Shown here: positions 35,361 to 41,754 of the stretch, one piece after another
Position numbering within the stretch: position 1 is the stretch's first letter
Layout of the letters: every line of letters starts with the position of its first letter
Assembly: GCF_000015965.1 (NCBI RefSeq)
Contig: NC_009091.1
Location: 1,302,001 to 1,366,000 of the forward strand
Origin: Prochlorococcus marinus str. MIT 9301
Lineage (GTDB): Bacteria > Cyanobacteriota > Cyanobacteriia > PCC-6307 > Cyanobiaceae
Direction of reading: 5' to 3'
DNA: 64,000 nucleotides
The notes under the pieces: model-generated
What the model was told of the DNA's origin: nothing
Database searches by the model: none
The model's input: the letters and a program-made list of their open reading frames with translations, nothing else
Program-made: the position numbers and the translations under genes

Positions 35361-35564
35361 TTAAATATTTTTTTTTCCATCTCTTAATTCTGGGAAGCAA
35401 TTCGCAATATTAATTAATTCATAAACCTCTTTGCTATCGTATTTTTTATTAGGAATTCCGCTTCCTACTTCTATGCCTCTTTCTTTCATCTTCTTTAATA
35501 TCAATTCTTGTCTTTGCATACTTGTCATCGACTTAAATCTTTTAGTTCGTTCTTCTTTATTCAC
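35361..35564 (-). CDS. Small basic hypothetical protein, 67 aa
   Basis: GTG start at 35564. MNKEERTKRFKSMTSMQRQE then a helical basic region with KERGIEVGSGIPNKKYDSKEV. No motif recognised, good coding composition. Convergent with the DoxX gene. Confidence 0.6.
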   Translation of the reverse strand: MNKEERTKRFKSMTSMQRQELILKKMKERGIEVGSGIPNKKYDSKEVYELINIANCFPELRDGKKNI

Positions 35565-35607
35565 TAGATCTTAATTTAGTTAAACTTTATTTTTATGGTT
35601 ATATCAA

Positions 35608-35730
35608 TTAGCGATTCATTAAATAAGTAAGAAAGCCAGTAAATGTAAGTAATTTAAATCCAATAAAAAAAGGCAAATATTTTTTGACTTTTTTGCCAAC
35701 GGGTAATAATTTATTTAATGAATTGATCAT
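35608..35730 (-). CDS. Small membrane protein, 40 aa
   Basis: ATG at 35730 on the minus strand: MINSLNKLLPVGKKVKKYLP, then one helix (FFIGFKLLTFTGFLTYLM). Unknown function. Confidence 0.45.
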   Translation of the reverse strand: MINSLNKLLPVGKKVKKYLPFFIGFKLLTFTGFLTYLMNR

Positions 35731-35810
35731 GATTTAAATTAAAAATCTAATTATTTTTATTATCCTAACGAATTTTTTTTAGAATTATCCTATTTAGATT
35801 TGTACATTTT

Positions 35811-35851
35811 AAACAGTAGATCTAAACTAGGAGTGTTACGTCCCTTTTTTT
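35811..35851 (+). promoter_or_regulatory. Leader element, copy A
   Basis: Contains ACAGTAGATCTAAACTAGG followed by a weak inverted repeat and a T-tract that touches the ATG of the broken NTF2-like gene. Other copies are at 36416, 38898, 42311 and 44046. Confidence 0.5.
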
Positions 35852-36239
35852 ATGAATGATAAAGAAACAATAATTTCATTATTAAATGAGTTTGCTAATC
35901 CAAAAAAAAATGGCCTCATTTTTTGTTGACAATGCGACTCCAGATTTTTTATTCATAAGACCGAGTGGTAATCCAATAGATGCAAAAGGATTCGAAAAAA
36001 TGATTACTTGTGATATAGTTCAAGAAAAGGCAGAAATAACCAAAATTCACCGATTCGAATTTTTAAACGAAAATATAGTGATGTGCATTTTTACACTAGG
36101 TTGAAATTTTACTTTCAAAGGGGAACCTAATGATGACTTACCAACAGTTACGTCAATTTTTAAAAAAGTAAATAATATTTGGAAAATTCACTGGATGCAA
36201 AGATCTAGTGGAAATTCAGATTTATCTTTATGGGATTAG
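35852..36239 (+). pseudogene. NTF2-like/SnoaL-type protein, broken by a frameshift and a stop
   Basis: Three pieces read as one ~128-residue protein. Frame 1 gives MNDKETIISLLNEFANPKK; a run of nine A at about 35910-35918 shifts the frame; frame 2 continues MASFFVDNATPDFLFIRPSG ... VMCIFTLG to a TGA at 36102; the same frame goes on NFTFKGEPNDDLPTVTSIFK ... IWKIHWMQRSSGNSDLSLWD to TAG at 36239. The last part (interrupted VxxIFKKVNNIWKIHWMQRSSG) is like NTF2/DUF4440 proteins. Two separate lesions favour a true pseudogene over a sequencing error. Confidence 0.75.
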
Positions 36240-36319
36240 CAAAGTTAATAGCTCTTTTAATAGTACTACTACTTGTAGTTAGTTCTTTTATTGGTTTTAT
36301 TATTTATTTTATAAAATAA
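36230..36319 (+). CDS. Possible very small membrane protein, 29 aa
   Basis: ATG at 36230 overlaps the end of the pseudogene by 10 nt. MGLAKLIALLIVLLLVVSSF plus IGFIIYFIK is a single hydrophobic helix. In the size range of small thylakoid subunits but not identified. Confidence 0.45.
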   Translation: MGLAKLIALLIVLLLVVSSFIGFIIYFIK

Positions 36320-36836
36320 AATAAATAAAGAATACCCAGTAAATATTTCTTTTTTTAAAAAACAATTGCTTCTTTTAAGCTAAGTAATTTGATTTTCAGG
36401 TGAAAATAAAAACTTTAGACAGACTAACGCCTATATCTAAAGCCAATAAAGCAATAAGTAAGTTACTCATTTTTTAGAACTCTCAACTATTTTTTTGTAA
36501 AGTTCCTCAGAAATAGGTTGCATAACCTTTTAAAAATCTAATTACAAATTAATTATTTTAAAATTAATTTCTCGTTACTAAATATACGAATATATGAATT
36601 TTTAAATAGGCAAAAAATATATCCACTATAAGTTCTTCTTATAAAGTATTAATAAATACTTAATCCAAAAACGTCAATAAATGTCCAAACTTTTTTAAAA
36701 AAGAAATTAGAAATCTTATTTCAAATAAATAGATCCTCTATAAGTAAGCTTTATCAACTTTTCTTCTTGTTTTCTACAATATACGAATGACTTTCCATTG
36801 AAATACATGTTTACCATGATGCAGCTCCTAAATTTG
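36320..36836. other. Gene-poor stretch with leader element copy B
   Basis: No convincing gene over 500 bp. At 36416-36476 it has TAGACAG, ATATCTAAA and then TAAGTTACTCATTTTTTA, 18 bases identical to the leader at 44072-44089. Here the T-tract is followed by GAAC instead of ATG, as if the gene behind it was lost. An 18-codon minus-strand frame (36467-36523, MQPISEELYKKIVESSKK) overlaps the element; I give it little weight. Confidence 0.5.
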
Positions 36837-36917
36837 CTCAAGTCCCCGTCCTATGGCTTGAGTCGTACTGCGGTCTATCAGATGGTAGATCGGACGATTT
36901 TGTAGTATTCACTACAA
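36837..36917. ncRNA. Candidate structured RNA with three consecutive hairpins
   Basis: Hairpin 1: CTCAAGTC (36837-36844) with GGCTTGAG (36855-36862), loop CCCGTCCTAT. Hairpin 2: TCGT (36863-36866) with ACGA (36894-36897) enclosing CGGTCTATC with GGTAGATCG (36871-36892). Hairpin 3: TTGTAGT (36900-36906) with ACTACAA (36911-36917). The GC content is well above its surroundings and there is no ORF across it. Strand is not certain and no U-tract follows. I could not match it to a named cyanobacterial sRNA. Confidence 0.55.
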
Positions 36918-37099
36918 TCTATTTATATGGTATTTATACTTAGATGTCAACAATTAATAGAAACTAAACTTAAATTTAAAAGTAGATTCGGCTCTCATAA
37001 ACTCCCGAGCAAGAATATAGAACATATAACTACGAGTAACTCCCATAAAAACTGAAACAAATGCTAGAACTACACAAATAGGGCAATGTGGGAATCCCA

Positions 37100-37273
37100 T
37101 TATTTATTATCCAATATAAATTGCAATTCAGTCTCTGCATTAAGAATATCGATTCTTCTCTTGAGGAGTTTAAAAAATTTAATTATTTTTTTCAAAATTA
37201 AACCTTCTTTAGGCATCAATAATAATATTATTCTAAGAATCAATATATCAATGAGCAAAAATACTGAATCCAT
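37100..37273 (-). CDS. Possible small membrane-associated protein, 57 aa
   Basis: Minus-strand frame from ATG 37273: a hydrophobic segment (SVFLLIDILILRIILLLM) and a basic amphipathic tail (KKIIKFFKLLKRRIDILNAE). It looks more protein-like than the plus-strand frame over the same bases (37086-37295), which I reject. Confidence 0.45.
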   Translation of the reverse strand: MDSVFLLIDILILRIILLLMPKEGLILKKIIKFFKLLKRRIDILNAETELQFILDNK

Positions 37274-37434
37274 TGATATAACAGAATTTTTGTAGCATAA
37301 TTATACAATAAACAACTCCAACATATGCTCAGATACTTTTGATCAATTAACCCATAAATGCTTATTCAAAATAAATAGAATAATTGGAGATCTTGTTACC
37401 TTGCAGTACTATTTTTCTTTTGATAAAAAAATAG

Positions 37435-37475
37435 AGCGGGCTAAAGTCCAATACTTCACGAGGATTTAGTCCGCT
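37435..37475. ncRNA. Long stable hairpin, candidate small RNA or terminator
   Basis: AGCGGGCTAAAGTCC (37435-37449) pairs with GGATTTAGTCCGCT (37462-37475): 14 pairs, one G-U and one bulged G, with a 12-nt loop (AATACTTCACGA). It is GC-rich in an AT-rich, gene-free stretch. A weaker TCTCAT/GTGAGA hairpin follows at about 37503-37533. No gene is adjacent enough to need it as a terminator. Confidence 0.55.
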
Positions 37476-37617
37476 GCCAAAAGTCAGAGATTGCAAATTT
37501 TTATCTCATAATATAAATATATGCTTTGTGAGAAAAATCTTGATTACTTAATAAATTTATTTTGTATATAGCTATTACAAAAATTATGAGTTTATTTAAA
37601 TTAGTCACTAAATCCTC

Positions 37618-37737
37618 GTGGAGAAAGCTTTAGTAAATTTATTTTACTTGTTACTAATAAGATCAGCCGAATCTCATTATGGAGAATCATTTGTATCTGT
37701 AGAAGTTCCATCTAATTCAATAAAAAGTTTTTCTTGA
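37618..37737 (+). CDS. Small protein of the SAES-YG family, copy 1, 39 aa
   Basis: GTG at 37618: MEKALVNLFYLLLIRSAESH then YGESFVSVEVPSNS. It shares (M)EKxxxNxxYxxLxxSAESxYGxSxxxxEVP with the 35-residue protein at 40682. The N-terminal half is hydrophobic and may insert in or lie on a membrane. Recurrence at two loci supports that it is real. Confidence 0.6.
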   Translation: MEKALVNLFYLLLIRSAESHYGESFVSVEVPSNSIKSFS

Positions 37738-37882
37738 TTTTAGAAAGTTTTTAATACTTAAATTCTTAGCTTTCTGAAAATTGAATAACTAATTTGAGTT
37801 AAGTTGGTTAATTATCTCTATTGCAAATAAAGATAAGGTTGTTAATCTTGCACTTAAAGAAGAAACTTAATTTCTTAAACTG

Positions 37883-38092
37883 ATGCAATTTGATCATTTA
37901 AATTTCAATGAATATGATGGCCTTATGTCAATAGAAGATTTAAGGGCTTTACGTCTTCGAAAAAAGAAAATTGAAACTGATAAGAAAGCTAGAAAGTATA
38001 TCCTGGATATAAATCAAAGATATAGAAAAATGAGTACTCGCAAAAGTAATAACTTTTTAAGGAATATGAACCCTTTTAAAAAGGCCGCATAA
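37883..38092 (+). CDS. Small basic hypothetical protein, 69 aa
   Basis: ATG at 37883. The N terminus is acidic (FDHLNFNEYDGLMSIEDL) and the rest strongly basic (RALRLRKKKIETDKKARK, RYRKMSTRKS), ending NPFKKAA. Could bind nucleic acid; no family recognised. A terminator follows at 38179. Confidence 0.6.
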   Translation: MQFDHLNFNEYDGLMSIEDLRALRLRKKKIETDKKARKYILDINQRYRKMSTRKSNNFLRNMNPFKKAA

Positions 38093-38178
38093 ATTGTTAA
38101 TCTTGATTTTGTTAATTTGTTTAACTTTGCAACTTTCAGAGTAAGATTTTAATGGTGTTTCTTTGGAAGAGTTTCACC

Positions 38179-38207
38179 AAGAGGGGTCAATTTTTGGCCC
38201 CTTCTTT
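38179..38207 (+). terminator. Intrinsic terminator
   Basis: AGGGGTC (38182-38188) pairs with GGCCCCT (38196-38202), flanked by AAG and TCTTT. It ends the 37883 gene transcript. Confidence 0.8.
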
Positions 38208-38415
38208 GCGGAGATATTTTTTAATTGAAACTCGTTATAAAATTCAAGTAATACTTTCTTAAAAGTCGAAAGTGATTTAAATCTTTTGTTTAAAGTTTTT
38301 ATTACCGCTTAATGAAAACTGTATATCTTAAAGTAAATCCTCTTATAAAAAACAAAAATTTTAGCTTATGCACCATTTCCCATAATTTATTGATTTTTTT
38401 CATTTGCGATTTTTA

Positions 38416-38619
38416 ATGGCTTCACCTACAAGTTGGGAATTCTACAAAGAAGTTGAAACTAAGATTCTATGGGTCAATATTTGTACCCAAAATTTAGAAG
38501 GAGTAGCTATTTCGATCAATAAATGGTGGAAGACAAGATATCCAGCTTACAAAATCAGAATAGTTTCCAAAAAAGAATTTGAGCTAGTAAAAATGAAAGC
38601 TGAGAAAAAGGAGCAATAA
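38416..38619 (+). CDS. Small hypothetical protein, 67 aa
   Basis: The ATG at 38416 gives MASPTSWEFYKEVETKILWV; the upstream TTG at 38404 adds four residues. Middle segment INKWWKTRYPAYKIRIVSKKEFE is basic and aromatic. No family recognised but coding composition is good. Confidence 0.6.
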   Translation: MASPTSWEFYKEVETKILWVNICTQNLEGVAISINKWWKTRYPAYKIRIVSKKEFELVKMKAEKKEQ

Positions 38620-38695
38620 AATTATTCTTTGGTAAATATTGATGCTGAATATTTAATTTTTGCAGCTATTATGAAATCAATTAATTAAGGAATAA

Positions 38696-38851
38696 ATGAA
38701 TTCTGCATTTGCAAAAGTCTCAAATTTGAAAGTTAACAGGGCTTCTAAAATAGTTATTACTCTGGCATCATCAACTTTCTTTTTGTATACCTTGGGTCAA
38801 GCACCAATTTTTAAAAATATTCTTACAGGTGCCTTCTCTTGCTCTGGCTAA
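38696..38851 (+). CDS. Small hypothetical membrane protein, 51 aa
   Basis: ATG at 38696, with AAGGAATAA just upstream. MNSAFAKVSNLKVNRASKIV then one helix (ITLASSTFFLYTLGQAPIF), ending TGAFSCSG. Unknown function. Confidence 0.5.
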   Translation: MNSAFAKVSNLKVNRASKIVITLASSTFFLYTLGQAPIFKNILTGAFSCSG

Positions 38852-38897
38852 ATAAAATACTTTTTTTATAGAAGCTAAAAAGCTAAATAGACTATGA

Positions 38898-38940
38898 TTG
38901 ACAGTCGATCTAAACTTAGAGGGATAAACCCCTCTTTTTT
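38898..38940 (+). promoter_or_regulatory. Leader element, copy C (before the micro-ORF operon)
   Basis: TTGACAGTCGATCTAAACT followed by hairpin AGAGGG (38918-38923)/CCCTCT (38930-38935) and a T-tract, ending one base before the ATG at 38942. TAAACT fits the TAnnnT -10 used in Prochlorococcus, so the RNA may begin at the hairpin. Confidence 0.6.
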
Positions 38941-38941
38941 A

Positions 38942-39001
38942 ATGTTTAATAGATTTATTGCTGAAAAGATAATGACTCTTCTTATTTCTCTTTTCAGCTG
39001 A
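38942..39001 (+). CDS. Possible 19-aa leader peptide
   Basis: ATG right after leader element C: MFNRFIAEKIMTLLISLFS, stop TGA whose last A is the A of the next ATG (TGATG). It could serve to deliver ribosomes to the downstream overlapping ORFs. Confidence 0.4.
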   Translation: MFNRFIAEKIMTLLISLFS

Positions 39002-39117
39002 TGAATATTTCTCCGCACCTATTAATTGATGCTGTGATATTAAGCGCTGCCCTTACGATAACTTTGGTATTAAGAGCAAAAGGTAATGCTGCCAGAAAAG
39101 AAAAAGAAAATAAATGA
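39001..39117 (+). CDS. Micro-ORF 1 of an overlapping operon, 38 aa
   Basis: MNISPHLLIDAVILSAALTI is one hydrophobic helix, then a basic tail (LVLRAKGNAARKEKENK). Its TGA overlaps the next ATG by 4 nt (ATGA). Membrane protein of unknown function. Confidence 0.55.
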   Translation: MNISPHLLIDAVILSAALTITLVLRAKGNAARKEKENK

Positions 39118-39254
39118 TTACAAAAGAAGAAGAAAAAGAATTTAAAAAACCTAAATTATATAGATTTTGGAACTTTCTTATTTATGGAAGTTCCATAGCT
39201 ATTGGAGTTTTCTTAATTTATTTATATTCTGCTTATATCTTTATAAATAAATGA
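39114..39254 (+). CDS. Micro-ORF 2 of an overlapping operon, 46 aa
   Basis: A charged N terminus (MITKEEEKEFKKPKLYRFWN) and one helix (FLIYGSSIAIGVFLIYLYSAY). It overlaps both neighbours by 4 nt. Its product is probably made together with the other two as parts of one small membrane complex (inference). Confidence 0.55.
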   Translation: MITKEEEKEFKKPKLYRFWNFLIYGSSIAIGVFLIYLYSAYIFINK

Positions 39255-39346
39255 CTTACATCTACGGCATAGCGATTACTTATGGGGTTGTGAGTCTTTT
39301 ATTGCTTGGTGGGTTTGCATACTTTACTTTTAAAAGGAAACGCTAA
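39251..39346 (+). CDS. Micro-ORF 3 of an overlapping operon, 31 aa
   Basis: MTYIYGIAITYGVVSLLLLG continues to GFAYFTFKRKR: one helix with a basic end. Starts at an ATGA overlap. Followed by a hairpin at 39398. Confidence 0.55.
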   Translation: MTYIYGIAITYGVVSLLLLGGFAYFTFKRKR

Positions 39347-39397
39347 TTTTTAGTATCTCTCAAATAAAAAAATCAAGAGTGCTAATACCTAAAAAAT

Positions 39398-39421
39398 AAG
39401 AGGGCATATATTTGCCCTCTT
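39398..39421. terminator. Hairpin after the micro-ORF operon
   Basis: AAGAGGGCA (39398-39406) with TGCCCTCTT (39413-39421), nine pairs. No T run follows on the plus strand, while on the minus strand it runs into ATTTTTT, so it terminates best from the right. It may still end the plus operon. Confidence 0.6.
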
Positions 39422-39458
39422 CGAGTCTTATGCACCTCGCTGTCCATAAAGTCGATGA

Positions 39459-39607
39459 AGTGCTTTTGACTCCTAAATTATTTCTACTCCTACTCAATGG
39501 AAAATGATAGTCGTGACAACCACAAAGCACTAATACTCGGGTAATAATACTCTATTAATTTCAGTTGAATCAGAGGATAATTAAGGAGTAGAGATATAGG
39601 AGGTTTT
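39459..39607 (+). promoter_or_regulatory. Structured leader that can hide a strong SD
   Basis: Helix P2: CTCCTA (39470-39475) and TCTACTCCT (39483-39491) are complementary to TAGGAG (39597-39602) and AGGAGTAGA (39584-39592), so the SD AGGAGG at 39598-39603 is in the helix. Helix P1: AGTGCTTT (39459-39466) with AAAGCACT (39524-39531). P1 and P2 interlock, so they form a pseudoknot or compete. This is what an SD-occluding riboregulator would look like. Confidence 0.5.
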
Positions 39608-39682
39608 ATGAGACTTACCACTCCGTTCACTGCCCTAAGAAATGCAACTTCAGATATTTGGAGAGTGCATGATTTCATTTAA
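39608..39682 (+). CDS. Small peptide behind the structured leader, 24 aa
   Basis: ATG 4 nt after AGGAGG. MRLTTPFTALRNATSDIWRV then HDFI. Soluble, amphipathic. Whether the peptide or the act of translation matters is unclear. A 62-codon minus-strand frame over the same bases seems a shadow. Confidence 0.45.
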   Translation: MRLTTPFTALRNATSDIWRVHDFI

Positions 39683-39855
39683 ATTACCCAAAAAAGAATT
39701 AAAAAAATATTGAGAGCAAGAATGCATTGCGCATCCTACTAATAATCATTGCAAAATTTATTGTGATTAATATTTGATCAATTTTTAGGTATTCTTACGC
39801 TTGTTTTTATATCTAATCCGTACTAAATCTCAGTTATTAAAAAGGAGGAAAGTAG

Positions 39856-39957
39856 ATGACTAATTTAAGTTTAGAAATTCTTTTTTGGACAATTTTAATT
39901 TCATATCTTGGATTAAGATTGAATCAAACTTGGAATGGTTACAGGCAACAACATTAA
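39856..39957 (+). CDS. Small membrane protein with strong SD, 33 aa
   Basis: AAAGGAGGAAAGTAG then ATG: MTNLSLEILFWTILISYLGL, one helix, and RLNQTWNGYRQQH. The MTNL(S/A)(L/I)E start is shared with the minus-strand protein at 40857. The next gene begins 9 nt downstream. Confidence 0.6.
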   Translation: MTNLSLEILFWTILISYLGLRLNQTWNGYRQQH

Positions 39958-39966
39958 GGGGGAAAA

Positions 39967-40071
39967 ATGAAACTACAAACACAATTTACTGTTCCCAAAA
40001 AAGATTTACAAGATCTTGATTACGTCAGGAAAACGCAAACTTTAGAAAAAACTTTAAAAAAATTTGCATAA
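39967..40071 (+). CDS. Small soluble protein with strong SD, 34 aa
   Basis: AAGGGGGAAAA then ATG: MKLQTQFTVPKKDLQDLDYV continuing RKTQTLEKTLKKFA. Probably a short helix. In an operon with the 33-aa membrane protein. Confidence 0.55.
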   Translation: MKLQTQFTVPKKDLQDLDYVRKTQTLEKTLKKFA

Positions 40072-40186
40072 ATTATCCATCTGAGGAAGATTGTTTAGTT
40101 TGTTGCAATTAACCAAAAATAAATAATTATTGTTTGCAAATAAATTCTAATCGTATTTGTTAATTCATTAGCGGAGAGGTTGAATT

Positions 40187-40594
40187 ATGGAATTAAAATT
40201 CTGTGCTACAACTATTTTTAGAGAAACTCCCAAAGTAACTTTTTTTGATGCAGGCTTAGATTCAACTAATGGTTGTGATGTTGTTATTCATTCAGGAGAG
40301 GCTATATCTCCTCCAGATGAATTTGAGCATGAACAGTACTATGTGCACAATCATCAAATTGATCACAATTTAGTTATTGCTGGTGAGCGAAAATTTATTT
40401 TGATAAATCCAACTCGGGACGAGCCCCATCATGTGATTTATCTAAAAAGATCTATGGGAGCACTTGAAATCCCTATCGGAACTTATCATAGGTCAATCTC
40501 TGGAAAAGAAGGGAGCATTGTTTTAAATCAACCTATCAGAGATAAATTTCTTGATTCAAAAAAAGAATTTATCCCTCATAAACTAAACAAATAA
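40187..40594 (+). CDS. Hypothetical protein, possibly cupin-like, 135 aa
   Basis: Starts MELKFCATTIFRETPKVTFF. The region DEFEHEQYYVHNHQIDHNLVIAGERKFILI and later GALEIPIGTYHRSISGKEGS resembles a beta-barrel with His clusters (HNH, HH, YHR) as in cupins, but I am not sure of the family. GAGAGGTT upstream is a fair SD. Unknown function. Confidence 0.65.
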   Translation: MELKFCATTIFRETPKVTFFDAGLDSTNGCDVVIHSGEAISPPDEFEHEQYYVHNHQIDHNLVIAGERKFILINPTRDEPHHVIYLKRSMGALEIPIGTYHRSISGKEGSIVLNQPIRDKFLDSKKEFIPHKLNK

Positions 40595-40681
40595 GGAAAT
40601 CTTAATCTCCTCAATTAAGTATTTTCTACGATGTTTTTATCTGAAATTCTGATTTGAATTAGTAAAGGTATAGATTTTCCT

Positions 40682-40789
40682 ATGGAAAAATCATTTCTGA
40701 ATTTTATTTATTGGATCTTGGTAAAGTCAGCTGAAAGTTACTACGGAGATTCATTAAAAACAGAAGTACCATATACACCTTATTTTTAG
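40682..40789 (+). CDS. Small protein of the SAES-YG family, copy 2, 35 aa
   Basis: ATG at 40682: MEKSFLNFIYWILVKSAESY then YGDSLKTEVPYTPYF. Paralogue of the 39-aa protein at 37618; conserved SAES(H/Y)YG(E/D)S and EVP. Hydrophobic first half. Confidence 0.6.
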   Translation: MEKSFLNFIYWILVKSAESYYGDSLKTEVPYTPYF

Positions 40790-40856
40790 TTTTGATGGAC
40801 CTTAACTTTTAATATTAGATTTCTGTTTAAAGAGTTATTAGTTTGGAATTAATTTA

Positions 40857-41015
40857 TCAAAAAACACAATATGGGTTACTTATAGATTCACTACAAAATA
40901 ATCTCTTACGTTGAATTTCTTTTACTGATTGTGAATAAATTTTAGCGGTAAGGATCGCTCCAAAAGTAACTAAAACTACAATTAGAAGAAGTAGCTCAAT
41001 TGCGAGGTTGGTCAT
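40857..41015 (-). CDS. Small membrane protein with strong SD, 52 aa
   Basis: On the minus strand AAGGAGGGTAATCTT precedes ATG 41015. MTNLAIELLLLIVVLVTFGA then ILTAKIYSQSVKEIQRKRLF and a cysteine-containing tail. Related at its N terminus to the protein at 39856. Last of a possible three-gene minus unit with 41260 and 41093. Confidence 0.6.
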   Translation of the reverse strand: MTNLAIELLLLIVVLVTFGAILTAKIYSQSVKEIQRKRLFCSESISNPYCVF

Positions 41016-41092
41016 AAGATTACCCTCCTTAAATTCATATAAAAACCCTACAAAGTCAAAATAGGTATTGAATAGAGTTTAAATTCCTATTT

Positions 41093-41257
41093 TTAGCAAT
41101 CGAGATTCTTTGGTACTGGACTAGGTTCACAATTTTCGACGCATTCTTCTAAAGACTTTTCAGAATTACTATTAATTTCGCAACTACGAAGACAGTCATA
41201 GAAGGCATACTTGGGGTCTAATTCATTTTTGAAGTGTTTATTTCTAAATGTATTCAT
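41093..41257 (-). CDS. Twin-CX3C small protein, 54 aa
   Basis: ATG 41257, SD AAAGGGAG. MNTFRNKHFKNELDPKYAFY then DCLRSCEINSNSEKSLEECV-ENCEPS: two CX3C motifs 12 residues apart, as in the protein at 25627 (YFECITEC...ECITRC). The first 11 residues resemble those of the upstream neighbour (MSTYKTKYFKN). Confidence 0.65.
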   Translation of the reverse strand: MNTFRNKHFKNELDPKYAFYDCLRSCEINSNSEKSLEECVENCEPSPVPKNLDC

Positions 41258-41259
41258 GA

Positions 41260-41367
41260 TTAAACTCCCTTTGATTTTTTTTCAAGTTGATTAATTAATT
41301 TATCCAACCAAAGAGTATTATTGATCTTTTTTGTGTTTTTAAAGTATTTCGTTTTGTAAGTACTCAT
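41260..41367 (-). CDS. Small basic protein, 35 aa, operon partner of twin-CX3C gene
   Basis: Minus strand, SD TTGGAGGTTTCACTTC before ATG 41367. MSTYKTKYFKNTKKINNTLW then LDKLINQLEKKSKGV. Only 2 nt separate its stop from the next start. Its opening MxTxxxKxFKN is shared with the twin-CX3C protein, suggesting an ancient duplication or a common N-terminal signal. Confidence 0.6.
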   Translation of the reverse strand: MSTYKTKYFKNTKKINNTLWLDKLINQLEKKSKGV

Positions 41368-41556
41368 GAAGTGAAACCTCCAATCAATGGAACTAATTTA
41401 ATGGTGATTATTAAAATTTCCTAGAGCAAAAATACTGATTATGAATTTAGTGAAATATTTTAAAAAAGATTATTTTATAGTCTGTATTTTAGGTATTAAA
41501 ACTCTTGCTTCTTATATAAAACAATACTAGATAACTTCTAAAAAAGGGGGTTAATT

Positions 41557-41727
41557 ATGACTTGCGGAAATCTAATTAAAAATAAAATTCAACATGCATT
41601 TGGTAGTTTGTTTGAAACGTTATCAATTGAGAGAAAACTAACTGATGCTCAAATGGAATGTATGCAATTCGGAATTTGTGATTATGCTCCAAGACAAGTT
41701 AAGAAAGTTCCCTTTTTTCATTATTAA
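41557..41727 (+). CDS. Small soluble protein with strong SD, 56 aa
   Basis: AAAAAGGGGGTTAATT then ATG. MTCGNLIKNKIQHAFGSLFE, a middle helix TLSIERKLTDAQMECMQFGI, and CDYAPRQVKKVPFFHY. Three cysteines. No family recognised. Confidence 0.6.
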   Translation: MTCGNLIKNKIQHAFGSLFETLSIERKLTDAQMECMQFGICDYAPRQVKKVPFFHY

Positions 41728-41754
41728 TCTTAATTTATTTTAAACGAAGTTCGA

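Noticed and set aside
37086-37295. 69-codon plus-strand ORF
   Set aside because: The minus-strand frame over the same bases has a more protein-like pattern (helix plus amphipathic basic tail).
39490-39678. 62-codon minus-strand ORF
   Set aside because: It is a shadow of the structured leader and 24-aa ORF; composition is not gene-like and it has no SD.
39608-39682. tmRNA tag or internal ORF of a split tmRNA
   Set aside because: No tRNA-like acceptor is nearby and the peptide lacks the usual small-hydrophobic AA-type end.
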